From assembly GCA_965262745.1 (NCBI GenBank), contig OZ253558.1, positions 3,038,001-3,102,000 on the forward strand: a DNA stretch of 64,000 bases, read 5' to 3'. The notes below the pieces were generated by a model. It did not search any database, was not told where the DNA came from, and saw only the letters and a list, made by a program, of their open reading frames with translations. A program made the position numbers and the translations under genes. Below, one piece after another: positions 40,384 to 49,509 of the stretch. The first letter of the stretch is position 1; each line of letters begins with the position of its first letter. Source of the stretch: JAJECS01 sp965262745 (GTDB lineage: Bacteria > Chloroflexota > UBA11872).

Positions 40384-41415
40384 GTGATGCGCCTGGGCCT
40401 TCTCAATGCCACCGGGTACACCGGCGGCGAGATGATCCGCTATCTGGCCGGCCATCCCGACCTGGAACTGACCAGCCTTACCGCGCGCAGCCAAGCCGGC
40501 CGCACGGTCGGTGAGGTGCTGCCGTGGATTCGGGCGACGGCGCGGCCCGACTATGCGGACTTGCGGCTCACGCCTGAGTTGGACGGGTCGGTTGACGCCG
40601 TTGTGTCGTGCCTGCCGCACAACGCATCCGCGGCGCAGCTGGCGCCGCTGCTCGACGACGGCGTGCCGGTGGTGGACGTCAGTGCCGACTTCCGTCTGCA
40701 CGACCTGGCGGTCTACCGCGAGTGGTACGGCGAGCATCCAGCGCCCGAATGGATCGCCGACGCCGTCTATGGCCTCAGCGAGTACCGGCGCGAAGCTCTG
40801 CAGCGCACCAAGCTGGTGGCCAACCCCGGCTGCCACGCCATCGCCGCGGAGCTCGCCATCGGACCCGCCCTGGCGGCGGGGCTTGTCGAGTGCTCGGTGA
40901 TCGTGGACTCGAAGACCGGGGTCTCGGGCGCCGGTCGACGCGCCGACACCGCGTTTACCTACTCCGAGATCAACGAGAGCGCCGCGCCGTATAACGTTGC
41001 CGCCCACCGCCACGGCCCCGAGATTGCCCAGGAACTGACTGCGCTTGCCGGGGCGTCCGTCCAGGTCACCTTCGTTCCCCACCTGGTGCCCATGACGCGC
41101 GGCATCCTCTCGACGACCTACGCCCGGATGCGAGACGGGGCGACCAGCGCGGATATCGCCGCGGCGTATGGCGACCGGTACGCCGCCGAGCCCTTCGTGC
41201 ATCTCGCGGGCGAGCCACCGCGCACCAAGTGGACCACCGGCACGAACCACTGCTTCGTGCAGGCGGTTGTCGATGAGGTAACCAGTACCCTGGTCGCCAT
41301 GAGCGCTATCGACAACCTGGGCAAAGGCGCGGCAGGCGCCGCCCTGCAGAACGCCAACGTGATGCTGGGCTTGGATGAGCAGGCGGGGCTCGGTATCCCC
41401 GCGGGGTTCCCCTAG
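40384..41415 (+). CDS. argC: N-acetyl-gamma-glutamyl-phosphate reductase
   Basis: About 343 residues; GTG 40384 (7 bases after GGAG) or ATG 40387 is the start. N-terminal Rossmann motif RLGLLNATGYTGGEMIRYL; the catalytic cysteine is in KLVANPGCHAIAAEL, and HLVPMTRGIL plus GTNHCFVQAV are family blocks. It reduces N-acetylglutamyl phosphate to the semialdehyde with NADPH, step 3 of arginine synthesis. A TATAAT box upstream marks it as the first gene of argC-argJ-(EEP)-argB-argD-argH. The stop is immediately followed by ATG of argJ (no gap), so translation is coupled. Confidence 0.95.
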   Translation: MMRLGLLNATGYTGGEMIRYLAGHPDLELTSLTARSQAGRTVGEVLPWIRATARPDYADLRLTPELDGSVDAVVSCLPHNASAAQLAPLLDDGVPVVDVSADFRLHDLAVYREWYGEHPAPEWIADAVYGLSEYRREALQRTKLVANPGCHAIAAELAIGPALAAGLVECSVIVDSKTGVSGAGRRADTAFTYSEINESAAPYNVAAHRHGPEIAQELTALAGASVQVTFVPHLVPMTRGILSTTYARMRDGATSADIAAAYGDRYAAEPFVHLAGEPPRTKWTTGTNHCFVQAVVDEVTSTLVAMSAIDNLGKGAAGAALQNANVMLGLDEQAGLGIPAGFP

Positions 41416-42639
41416 ATGGGCGATATCCCCTCCACGCTTGACGGATTCAGGGTTATCCCCGGCGGGGTCGTGGCGCCGCGCGGGTTCATCGCCGGGGCCA
41501 CGGCCGCTGGAATCAAGGCCGATGGCGCGTTGGACCTGGGCGGGATCTTCAGCACCGCCGCCCCCTGCACCGTCGCCGCTACGTTCACCACCAACCGCGT
41601 CCGCGCCGCCAACGTGGAAATCAACCGTGCCCGTGTCGCCACGGGGCAGGCTCGCGGCGTGGTGTTCAACAGCGGCAACGCCAACACCTACACGGGACCC
41701 GAGGGCCGCGCCGACGCGCGGCGGATGGCGGAGTTATTTGCTGCCGGTCAGGGTGTGGAGCCCGAGGAAATCCTCATGGCGTCAACCGGCGTCATTGGGT
41801 TTCGATTGCCCATGGACCGCGTGGCGGATGGCATCGGCCGTCTCGAGCTCAGCTCAGTCGATGGGATCGATGTCGCCCGGGCCATGATGACCACCGACGC
41901 CTACCCCAAGACCGTGGCCGTGGAAGTGCCACTGTCGACCGGGACGGTGCGGCTCGGCGGCGTCGCCAAGGGCGCCGGCATGATCCATCCCAACATGGCC
42001 ACGATGCACTCGTTTCTCACCACCGATGCCGCCATCGACGCCGCGCTCGCCCGCAGCGCCCTGCGAGCGGTAGTTGACGACTCCTTCAATGTGATCTCGA
42101 TCGACGGCGATCAGTCCACCAGCGACACGGTGCTGCTATTCGCCAACGGCGCCAGCCAAACGCCGCCGCTGGACGGCGCGGACGCCGAGCAGTTCAGCCG
42201 AGCACTCAGGGCCGTGAGCGTGCACCTCGCCCGCGAGATCGTGCGCAACGGGGAAGGCGTAACCAAGCTGGTCACGATTGAGGTCAGCGGCGCAATCGAC
42301 GCCGCTGACGCCCGCCGTGCGGCGCGTGGGATATCCACGTCGCTGCTGGTCAAGACGGCCGTGCACGGCGGCGACCCAAATTGGGGACGCATCGTGGTCG
42401 CGCTCGGCAACAGCGGCGCCCAGTTTGACCCAGACGCCTTGGACATCTGGATCGGCGACACTTGCACGGTCGACGGCGGCCGCATTCGCGACTACCACGA
42501 GCCGGACGTTGCCGCTCACTTACGCCAATCGGAGTGCCGCATCGCGGTCAATCTGCATGCGGGACCAGCCGCCGCCACGGCTTGGACCGGCGATCTCTCC
42601 AGCGAGTACGTCACCATCAACGCGGAGTACATGACCTAG
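41416..42639 (+). CDS. argJ: bifunctional glutamate N-acetyltransferase / amino-acid acetyltransferase
   Basis: 407 residues from ATG 41416, directly after the argC stop. GFIAGATAAGIK N-terminal block, VVFNSGNANTYTG, LMASTGVIGFRLPM and the autocleavage site KGAGMIHPNMATMHSF (the Thr in MATM becomes the N-terminal nucleophile of the beta subunit) are all present. ArgJ moves acetyl from N-acetylornithine to glutamate, making the cycle economical, and the bifunctional form also starts it from acetyl-CoA. No separate argA/argE in this window agrees with a cyclic pathway. Confidence 0.95.
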   Translation: MGDIPSTLDGFRVIPGGVVAPRGFIAGATAAGIKADGALDLGGIFSTAAPCTVAATFTTNRVRAANVEINRARVATGQARGVVFNSGNANTYTGPEGRADARRMAELFAAGQGVEPEEILMASTGVIGFRLPMDRVADGIGRLELSSVDGIDVARAMMTTDAYPKTVAVEVPLSTGTVRLGGVAKGAGMIHPNMATMHSFLTTDAAIDAALARSALRAVVDDSFNVISIDGDQSTSDTVLLFANGASQTPPLDGADAEQFSRALRAVSVHLAREIVRNGEGVTKLVTIEVSGAIDAADARRAARGISTSLLVKTAVHGGDPNWGRIVVALGNSGAQFDPDALDIWIGDTCTVDGGRIRDYHEPDVAAHLRQSECRIAVNLHAGPAAATAWTGDLSSEYVTINAEYMT

Positions 42640-42716
42640 AAAGGTGCCCGGTAGCGCCGCCTGCCTCACGGCGGCCGCGCGTCTCGCCGCCGCTGAAAGC
42701 GAATTCTTGAAACGTG

Positions 42717-43565
42717 ATGAGGGTCGTTTGCTGGAACATTGACAAGCGATATGAGCCGTGGCGCGAGCTCGCGCGGATGGCCAGGCAGGGAGAAGCGGAC
42801 GTGGCCTTGCTACAGGAGGCCGGCGGCCCGCCCGGCGACATGGTTGACCTGGTCGCGTATGAGGACCACGTATTCTGGAACCGGCATCTGTATGACCGAT
42901 GGCCGCTGGTTGTGCAGTTGTCGGACCGGGTAGAAGTCGAGTGGTTCCGGCAGGTCCCACCGATCAGCGAGCTTGGCGAGTGTGACATCGGCGTGAGCGG
43001 CATTGGGACCATGGCCGCCGCAAGAGTGACGCCGAGCGGCCGGGGACAAGACGCATTTGTAGCCGTGTCCGTTTATGCGCGCTGGATATTGCCCCACCCC
43101 TCAACCGGCAGCCCGTGGAGGGTTGGCGCCTCCGACGTGTCAGCGCACCGGATCCTTTCAGACCTTTCGGCCTTCATAGGACATTCCGATCCGACAAAAC
43201 ACCGGATCCTGGTGGCGGGTGACTTGAATATGTTCTACGGCGCGACTGACGACACGCTGTCACTCCCCGAACGCGAAAAGACGGTTTGGGACCGGTTCGC
43301 CGCGCTCGGTCTCGAATTCTTGGGACCCCAATCGCCACGCGGCCGGCAGGCGGCAAGGCCCCATCCCGACGTGCCAGCCAACACGAAGAATGTGCCCACC
43401 TATCATCTCCGCAACGCGTCTCCTGAGAGCGCGGATCGCCAGCTCGACTACGTCTTTGCCTCGCGCGGATTCCATGAGAGGGTGAAGGTCAGCGCGCTCA
43501 ATGGGGTCGGGGAATGGGGATCGAGCGACCATTGCCGGCTGATGATCGAGATCGCCACGGAATGA
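42717..43565 (+). CDS. endonuclease/exonuclease/phosphatase (EEP) family protein
   Basis: 282 residues from ATG 42717 (GTG 42714 also in frame). EEP core: RVVCWNID (Asn), VALLQEA (catalytic Glu), RILVAGDLNMFYG (Asp-Leu-Asn), RQLDYVFAS and SSDHC (Asp-His pair). It may cleave DNA/RNA, phosphodiesters or inositol/lipid phosphates; nothing fixes the substrate. It interrupts the arginine cluster between argJ and argB, with gaps of ~77 and 55 bases. It may be an independent gene that slipped into the operon. No signal peptide. Confidence 0.82.
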   Translation: MRVVCWNIDKRYEPWRELARMARQGEADVALLQEAGGPPGDMVDLVAYEDHVFWNRHLYDRWPLVVQLSDRVEVEWFRQVPPISELGECDIGVSGIGTMAAARVTPSGRGQDAFVAVSVYARWILPHPSTGSPWRVGASDVSAHRILSDLSAFIGHSDPTKHRILVAGDLNMFYGATDDTLSLPEREKTVWDRFAALGLEFLGPQSPRGRQAARPHPDVPANTKNVPTYHLRNASPESADRQLDYVFASRGFHERVKVSALNGVGEWGSSDHCRLMIEIATE

Positions 43566-43620
43566 GTTCGAATCGTCCAATTCGGCCCCGACGGCAGCTT
43601 GTCCGGGCGGTTGCTAGCTC

Positions 43621-44421
43621 GTGACCACACCGTCCGAAGAAGACTTCACGGACTTCCGGGGGCGCTACGTCGTGCTCAAGGTCGGCGGCACCGCGGACGT
43701 TCAGCGCGGGCGCATCGGCGCCGACGTGCGGGCCCTGGTCGAGGCCGGCGTCCGCGTGGTCGTGGCGCATGGCGGCGGCGATGCGCTCAGCGCCTATCTC
43801 GCGCAGCGGGGAGACACGCCAACCTGGATCGACGGGCTGCGGGTAACGTCGGCGGCCACCCGTGACGCCGCCGTAATCGTCTTTCGCGGCATCGTTGCCC
43901 CGGCGCTGATCGGTGAGCTGGTGGCCAACGACGTCTCGGCTGTTGGCGTCGCCGGCAATGACGGCGACGTGATTCGCGTCGAGCAGCAGTCGCCCGCCCT
44001 GGGCTTCGTGGGCCGGGTGTGCGAGGTGCGGCGCGCGTTGCTGGACGACCTCACTGCACGCGGGCATGTACCGACGATCGCCCCGCTGGGCTTGGGCCCC
44101 GACGGCGAGCTCTACAACGTGAACGGTGATGAGATCGCCGGCGCCGTGGCGCGCGCGGTGCGCGCGGACGCCTTGCTGTTTCTCACCGACGTGCCGGCGG
44201 TCCGCGATGCCGCTGGGGAAGACATTCGCGATCTGCCGGCCCGGCGCGCGACCGAGCTGATCGAAGCCGGCGTGATTCGCGACGGCATGGTTCCCAAGGT
44301 CCGCGCGGCGATCGACTTGCTGGACGCGGTCGACGCCGTGTGGATCACCGACGGCCGGCGGCCGCACGCCATACGGCAGACCTTGGTCGACGGCGCCGTG
44401 GGCACCCGCATCGTTCCCTGA
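43621..44421 (+). CDS. argB: acetylglutamate kinase
   Basis: 266 residues from GTG 43621. Amino-acid kinase fold: VLKVGGTADV (phosphate loop, less canonical than the usual K-L/Y-GG), VVVAHGGGDALSAYL, GDTPTWIDGLRVTSA, NVNGDEIAGAVARAV, FLTDVPAV, GMVPKVRAAIDLL and WITDGR. It phosphorylates N-acetylglutamate, the regulated second step. A LysZ-like [LysW] kinase is unlikely because ArgJ is present and no lysW gene is seen. The EEP gene precedes it; argD begins 58 bases on. Confidence 0.9.
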   Translation: MTTPSEEDFTDFRGRYVVLKVGGTADVQRGRIGADVRALVEAGVRVVVAHGGGDALSAYLAQRGDTPTWIDGLRVTSAATRDAAVIVFRGIVAPALIGELVANDVSAVGVAGNDGDVIRVEQQSPALGFVGRVCEVRRALLDDLTARGHVPTIAPLGLGPDGELYNVNGDEIAGAVARAVRADALLFLTDVPAVRDAAGEDIRDLPARRATELIEAGVIRDGMVPKVRAAIDLLDAVDAVWITDGRRPHAIRQTLVDGAVGTRIVP

Positions 44422-44442
44422 CGCACATCCGCCCGATCGCCA

Positions 44443-44448
44443 TATAAT
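44443..44448 (+). promoter_or_regulatory. TATAAT -10 box upstream of argD
   Basis: TATAAT at 44443-44448, 32 bases before ATG 44480, in the 58-base argB-argD gap. CTGACG at 44418-44423 is a partial -35 match with a long (19-base) spacer. Suggests argD/argH/lysC can be expressed apart from argC-B. Confidence 0.4.
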
Positions 44449-44479
44449 TCCTGCCAACCTGCACGGCCAGAGTTCATCC

Positions 44480-45673
44480 ATGACCCAAACAACGACGGAC
44501 TGGCAGGCGCGCGAAGCTCAGGTCTACCACCAAACGTTTACGCGGGCGCCCGTGACCTTGGTTCGCGGCAGCGGCATGCGGGTGTGGGATGACGCCGGCC
44601 GCGAGTACCTGGATTTTGCCGCCGGCATTGCGGTGAACGCGCTTGGCCACGCCAACCCCGATATCGCCGACGCGGTGTCGGAGCAGGCGCGCACGCTGGT
44701 TCAGGTTTCCAACCTCTTCTACACCACGCCGCAGGTCGAGCTGGCTGAGCGGCTGGTCGGCCACTCGGCGCTGGACCGCGTTTTCTTCGTCAACAGCGGC
44801 GGCGAAGCGACCGAGACCTGCGTCAAGATCGCGCGCAAGTGGGGCCGGCTCAATCGCGACGGCGCCGCGGGCGTCATCACCGCCCTGCGCGGATTTCACG
44901 GCCGCTCGCTGGCCATGACCGCCGCCACGGGCACGCCGGCCTATCACGCGCCCTTCGCGCCCATGCCGGCCGGGTTCACGCATGTTCCTTACAACGACCT
45001 TGACGCCGTGCGCGACGCCATTGACGCCTCAACCGCCGCGGTCATGATCGAGCTCATCCAGGCCGAAGGCGGGGTCTGGGTGGCCGACGGGGACTACGTC
45101 CGGGGCCTGCGCGACCTGTGCGATGAACATGGCCTGCTGCTGATCCTCGACGAGGTGCAGACCGGCATCGGGCGCACCGGCAAGCTCTTCGCCTACGAGC
45201 ACTTTGGCGTCACGCCCGACCTGATGGCGCTGGCCAAGGGACTCGGCGGCGGCTTGCCCATTGGCGCCGCTCTGAGCACCGAGCGGTGCAGCGTGCTCAA
45301 ACCCGGCGACCACGGCTCGACGTTTAGCGGAAATCCCCTCGTCTGCGCCGCCGCTCGCGTGGTATTCGATCACGTCACCGCTCCGGGATTCCTCGAGGCG
45401 GTGGCCCGCAAGGGCGACCGTGCCGCCGAGGAGCTGCGGCGTCTCGGTCGCGAGACCGGTGAGATCACGGATGTGCGCGGCCTTGGATTGCTGGTGGGGT
45501 TCGATCTCACGAGCCCCGAGCGCGCCGACCATGTGGTTGCCTACGCGCGCGATCACGGCGTGCTGCTGATCAAGGCCGCTGCGGCGACAATCCGCTTGGT
45601 GCCGGCGCTGAACATCAGCGACGGCGAGCTTGACACGGGCCTTGAGGTCATTGGCGCTGCCCTGCGCGCCTAG
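44480..45673 (+). CDS. argD: acetylornithine aminotransferase
   Basis: 397 residues from ATG 44480. Class III aminotransferase: YLDFAAGIAVNALGH, FVNSGGEATETCVKIARKW, ILDEVQTGIGRTGKLFAYEH, LMALAKGLGGGLPIGA (PLP Lys) and STFSGNPLVCAAA. It makes N-acetylornithine from the semialdehyde and glutamate, and family members may also act in lysine synthesis. Followed 44 bases later by argH. Confidence 0.94.
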   Translation: MTQTTTDWQAREAQVYHQTFTRAPVTLVRGSGMRVWDDAGREYLDFAAGIAVNALGHANPDIADAVSEQARTLVQVSNLFYTTPQVELAERLVGHSALDRVFFVNSGGEATETCVKIARKWGRLNRDGAAGVITALRGFHGRSLAMTAATGTPAYHAPFAPMPAGFTHVPYNDLDAVRDAIDASTAAVMIELIQAEGGVWVADGDYVRGLRDLCDEHGLLLILDEVQTGIGRTGKLFAYEHFGVTPDLMALAKGLGGGLPIGAALSTERCSVLKPGDHGSTFSGNPLVCAAARVVFDHVTAPGFLEAVARKGDRAAEELRRLGRETGEITDVRGLGLLVGFDLTSPERADHVVAYARDHGVLLIKAAAATIRLVPALNISDGELDTGLEVIGAALRA

Positions 45674-45717
45674 CCGCGGACGCCGCCCGCCCCGGCGCGC
45701 GGGCTGAGATCGCCGTC

Positions 45718-47142
45718 ATGTGGGGCGGGCGCTTTGAGTCTGGGCCCGCCGACGCGGCCCGAGCGTTCACCCGCTCGTTTCCGTGGGACCGGCGGCTCTA
45801 TCGCGAGGACATCGTGGCCAGCGGTGCGCATGCTGCCATGCTCGGCACGCAGGGCATCATCGGCGCACCCGACGCCGACGCGCTGACGGCGGAGCTTGAT
45901 CGGCTCCTGCGGGAGCTCGACGCGGCCGGCGGTCCGGCCGATGCGGGCGATGAGGATATTCACAGCTACGTGGAGCGTGTCCTCATCGAGCGGTTGGACG
46001 ATCCCGGTCGCCGTCTGCACACCGCCCGCAGCCGCAACGACCAAGTCGCCACCGACATGCGGCTCTACGTCAAGGGCCTGACGCTGCGACTCGGGCGCGA
46101 GCTGGTGGAGCTGATGGCCGCGCTGGTCGAGCGTGCCGAGCCCGATACGGTCGCCCCCGGATTCACCCACCTCCAGTCCGGACAGCCGGTCACCCTGGGT
46201 CACTATCTGCTGTCGATTCACGAGATGCTCAGCCGTGACCTCGACGGCTGTTACCAGGTATTCGCCTTGGCCGACGTATGCCCGCTCGGCAGCGGGGCGC
46301 TGGCCGGGGTTCCTTATGACATTGATCGCGAGCGCGTGGCGCATGCCCTGCACTTCAGCCAGGTGACCCGCAACAGCATGGACGCCGTGGCCGATCGCGA
46401 CTATCTGCTGGCCCTGCTCAATCTGGGTGCGGGCATCGTGCTCCACCTCTCGCGATGGGCCGAAGACCTGGTGATTTGGGCTTCGCCCGGGTACGCGATG
46501 GTCGAGTTCGACGATGCCTACGCCACGGGCAGCAGCCTGATGCCGCAGAAGAAGAACCCGGACATTGCCGAGCTGGTCCGTGGGCGGGCGGGCACCGCCT
46601 TGGGCATCGTCTCGGGCCTGGCCGCGACACTCAAAGGCGTGCCGCTGACCTACGGCCTGGACTTGCAGGAGGACAAGCAGGCCTTGTTTCGCATGGAGGA
46701 CTTGGTGCTTCCCAGCTTGCAGATCATGCGCGAGGCCTTCACCACGCTGCGCTTCGATCGCGCGCGGATGGCGCAAATGGCGACGGCGGGCTACGCCACC
46801 GCAACCGAGATTGCCGACTATCTCGTCGAGCGCGGCGTGCCGTTTCGCGAGGCTCACGAGATCGCGGGGCGTGTCGTTACGGCGGCCATTGGCGGCGGCG
46901 TGGAGTTGCCGGGGCTCACCGATGACCAGCTGCGCGCCATCGATGCGCGTCTCGGTTCCGATCTGCGGGAGCGCCTGACGGCGGAGAGCTCGGTCGCTCG
47001 CCGTGATGTGCCCGGCGGCACCGCGCCGCGTCGCGTGAGGCTTGCCATCGCCGACGCTCAGGGCCGCATCGATCTCGAGCGCGGCCGCTTGCGCGAGCTC
47101 GCCGCCAGCGGGCTCCCCGCCGTGTTGAATCCTTGGACATAG
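45718..47142 (+). CDS. argH: argininosuccinate lyase
   Basis: 474 residues from ATG 45718. Fumarase/aspartase superfamily: MWGGRFESG start, HSYVERVLIERL, LHTARSRNDQVATDMRLY, TVAPGFTHLQSGQPVTLGH and the signature GSSLMPQKKNPD (catalytic Ser in the mobile loop), then RKDA-like terminal helices. It splits argininosuccinate to arginine and fumarate. argG and argF are not in this window, so the later steps are encoded elsewhere. Confidence 0.95.
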   Translation: MWGGRFESGPADAARAFTRSFPWDRRLYREDIVASGAHAAMLGTQGIIGAPDADALTAELDRLLRELDAAGGPADAGDEDIHSYVERVLIERLDDPGRRLHTARSRNDQVATDMRLYVKGLTLRLGRELVELMAALVERAEPDTVAPGFTHLQSGQPVTLGHYLLSIHEMLSRDLDGCYQVFALADVCPLGSGALAGVPYDIDRERVAHALHFSQVTRNSMDAVADRDYLLALLNLGAGIVLHLSRWAEDLVIWASPGYAMVEFDDAYATGSSLMPQKKNPDIAELVRGRAGTALGIVSGLAATLKGVPLTYGLDLQEDKQALFRMEDLVLPSLQIMREAFTTLRFDRARMAQMATAGYATATEIADYLVERGVPFREAHEIAGRVVTAAIGGGVELPGLTDDQLRAIDARLGSDLRERLTAESSVARRDVPGGTAPRRVRLAIADAQGRIDLERGRLRELAASGLPAVLNPWT

Positions 47143-47205
47143 GCCGGGCGATGCGGCGCGGTCCGCTGCTACGCTTGCCTGACTTTCGCAAATTGGAGTC
47201 GCTCA

Positions 47206-48438
47206 GTGGCCACGCTGGTCTGTAAGTTCGGCGGTACCTCTGTGGCGACGCGTGAGCGCATCGCGGCCGTGGCGGAGCGCGTCGCCGACGCGGCAGCGGG
47301 TGGCGACCGCTTGGCCGTTGTTGTCTCCGCTCGTGGCGACGCCACCGATCGACTGATCGAGGAGGCCGAGCACACCGCCCCGCGGCCCGACGCGCGCGAG
47401 CTCGACATGCTGCTGTCCACCGGTGAAACGGCGTCCGCCGCCTTGGTCGCCATGGCGGTCAGCGCACGCGGTCAAGAGGCGGTGGCCCTCAGTGGCATGC
47501 AGGCTGGGGTCGTCACCGACGGGGTGTATGGCCGCGGCCGCATCGAGCGGCTGAACCCAACCCGGGTGCGGCAAGAGATGGAGGCCGGCCGGATTCCGAT
47601 TGTCGCCGGCTTTCAGGGACTCGGCCCGGACGGACACGTGGTCACGCTGGGCCGCGGCGCCTCCGACACTACGGCGGTCGCGCTGGCGGCGGCGCTGCCC
47701 GCCGACCGCTGCGAGATCTTCACGGATGTCGCCGGCGTTTACACCGCGGATCCCCGCTGCGTGCCGCGGGCCCACAAGCTGGATGCCATCGGCTATGGGG
47801 AAATGTTGGAGATGGCGCAGCTCGGCGCCAAGGTCATGCAGCATCGCTCCGTTGGCATCGCCCAGCGCTTTCGTATACCCGTCGTGGTACGTTCCAGTTT
47901 CGCGGATACCCCGGGTACGTCCATGATGTCGGCTGGAGCAGTTGAGATCGAGAGCGTCACGCCCGTGCGCGGCGTGGCCCACGACACCAACGTGGCGCGG
48001 ATCACCGTGCGGCAGGTGCGCGACCGGCCCGGCTTGGCGCACGGCATCTTTCGGCCCCTGGCCGAGCATGGCATCAACGTCGACGTCATCGTCCAGAACC
48101 TCTCGGACGCTGGGACGACCGACATCTCATTTACCGTGAGCAAGGCTGACATGGCCACTGCCGTTGACCTTGTGCGGCCGATTGCCGCGGAGATCGGGGC
48201 GGGCGAAGTCTCGGCCGACGATAGCCTGGGCAAGGTTGGGATTGTCGGCGTCGGGATTCAGAGCACGCCCGGCATCGCTGCCCGCGCCTTTGGCGCCCTC
48301 GCCGATGCCCGCATCAACATCCTGGGCATTACGACCAGCGAGATCCGTATCACCTGTCTCGTCGCCGAAGCCGAGGTCGAGCCTGCGGCGCGGATCCTGC
48401 ATACCGCATTCGGGCTTGACGTCGGCCCGGCCGATTGA
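47206..48438 (+). CDS. lysC: aspartate kinase
   Basis: 410 residues from GTG 47206. Amino-acid kinase domain begins LVCKFGGTSVATRERI; later LGRGASDTTAVALAAAL, EIFTDVAGVYTADPR, and the two ACT domains at the C-terminus (VARITVRQVRDRPGLA / GIVGVGIQSTPGIAARAF), which bind lysine or threonine for feedback. It phosphorylates aspartate for lysine, threonine and methionine. Last of the arg-linked group and about 60 bases after argH; a plain aspartokinase, not fused to homoserine dehydrogenase. Confidence 0.94.
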   Translation: MATLVCKFGGTSVATRERIAAVAERVADAAAGGDRLAVVVSARGDATDRLIEEAEHTAPRPDARELDMLLSTGETASAALVAMAVSARGQEAVALSGMQAGVVTDGVYGRGRIERLNPTRVRQEMEAGRIPIVAGFQGLGPDGHVVTLGRGASDTTAVALAAALPADRCEIFTDVAGVYTADPRCVPRAHKLDAIGYGEMLEMAQLGAKVMQHRSVGIAQRFRIPVVVRSSFADTPGTSMMSAGAVEIESVTPVRGVAHDTNVARITVRQVRDRPGLAHGIFRPLAEHGINVDVIVQNLSDAGTTDISFTVSKADMATAVDLVRPIAAEIGAGEVSADDSLGKVGIVGVGIQSTPGIAARAFGALADARINILGITTSEIRITCLVAEAEVEPAARILHTAFGLDVGPAD

Positions 48439-48530
48439 TGCGTGGACAACGAAACTTTCGCGGAGGTCGTTGGTAAACTCAGGCCAACTGGCTTGAGAGA
48501 CGGCGCGGCCGCTCACAGGACGGGCTCGAT

Positions 48531-49049
48531 ATGATCGAAATGACCGTCGATAGCGTGCGCGTCAACCTGGTCAGCCCGAGCCGGGTGGTCGTCCTCAAGG
48601 AATGCAAGGGCGCTCGCTACCTTGCCATCATGATTGGCACGGCTGAGGCGGACGCTATCGCCGTCAAGCTGCAAGACCGGCAGGTCCAGCGGCCGCTCAC
48701 CCACGATCTGTTGCACGCCGTCGTTGACACGGTCGGTGCCGGCGTGCAGCACGTGTCCATCACCAAGATGGTTGACCAGATCTACTACGCCAACATTGCG
48801 ATGACCTTCAACGGCCGCGAGCTCGAGGTCGACTGCCGGCCAAGCGATGCGATTGCGCTCGCGGTGCGCGTGAGCGTGCCCATCCTGGTCGACGAGGAGG
48901 TCCTCGTACAGGCCGGATTCGAGCCGGACCAGGAGACTGAGGCCTCCAAGCCCGCGGACGGCGACGCCGAGCCGGTGTCGGAGGAAAAGCTCGAGGTCTT
49001 CCGCAAGTTCATCGACCAACTCGACCTCGACGACTTCGGCCGGTCATAG
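48531..49049 (+). CDS. bifunctional nuclease family protein (DUF151)
   Basis: 172 residues from ATG 48531. DUF151/BFN core: VVLKECKGARYLAIMIGTAEADAIAVKLQ, RPLTHDLLHAVVDTVGA, IYYANIAMTFNGRELEVDCRPSDAIALAVR and PILVDEEVL. Plant and bacterial members have reported DNase/RNase activity; bacterial function is not fixed. The end is an acidic, Glu/Asp-rich tail (~130-172). It stands alone after lysC. Confidence 0.92.
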   Translation: MIEMTVDSVRVNLVSPSRVVVLKECKGARYLAIMIGTAEADAIAVKLQDRQVQRPLTHDLLHAVVDTVGAGVQHVSITKMVDQIYYANIAMTFNGRELEVDCRPSDAIALAVRVSVPILVDEEVLVQAGFEPDQETEASKPADGDAEPVSEEKLEVFRKFIDQLDLDDFGRS

Positions 49050-49140
49050 CCGCCGCACGCCAATAGAGGTAGAGAGGCCGGCCGGCGCGGTTCAGAGATT
49101 GCCGCGGAGCGGTGTAGGTTGGCTCGGGCCTAGCTCTGGA

Positions 49141-49443
49141 CTAAGCGTCTCGGTGTAGCGGACCGCCCGGCGTGAACTGCCCGCCTTCGGGCAATGGCAG
49201 GCGCTGCACACGCTGCCGGAACGTGCCCTGGCCCTTGGTCAACTCGTGGGGATCCCACCCCTGCTTCTCCAACTCGGCCAGCACGTAGGCCCGATCGAAG
49301 ACCTCGCCGGTGGTCGGATCTCGCAATTCTTCCGACCAGTGCAGCATGTGCTTCGGAAACTCGAAGTAGCCGTCGCTCTCGCGACGCGGCACCCGCAGCC
49401 GCATTTCGGATACGCGGATGTGATGCCGAACTGTGTCGGTCAT
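49141..49443 (-). CDS. small hypothetical protein
   Basis: 100 residues from ATG 49443 (frame open to 49473). Visible: a basic N-terminal strand VRHHIRVSEMRLRVPRRE, then YFEFPKHMLHWSEELRD, PTTGEVFDRAYVLAELEKQGWDPHELTKGQG and a Pro/Gly end. The middle reads as a small alpha/beta domain; no family recognised. It is convergent with the DUF151 gene and followed (downstream on plus coordinates) by the methyltransferase. Could be a real small gene; moderate confidence. Confidence 0.5.
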   Translation of the reverse strand: MTDTVRHHIRVSEMRLRVPRRESDGYFEFPKHMLHWSEELRDPTTGEVFDRAYVLAELEKQGWDPHELTKGQGTFRQRVQRLPLPEGGQFTPGGPLHRDA

Positions 49444-49509
49444 GGGCAGTGACGCTCTCAGAGGCGCTCGCAAGCAGTGGGCAATTCTGTTGACCCGCGT
49501 GCGCGTCTG

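Noticed and set aside
43621..44421. LysW-dependent kinase (LysZ) instead of ArgB
   Set aside because: ArgJ and ArgC of the acetylated pathway are in the same cluster and no lysW is seen.
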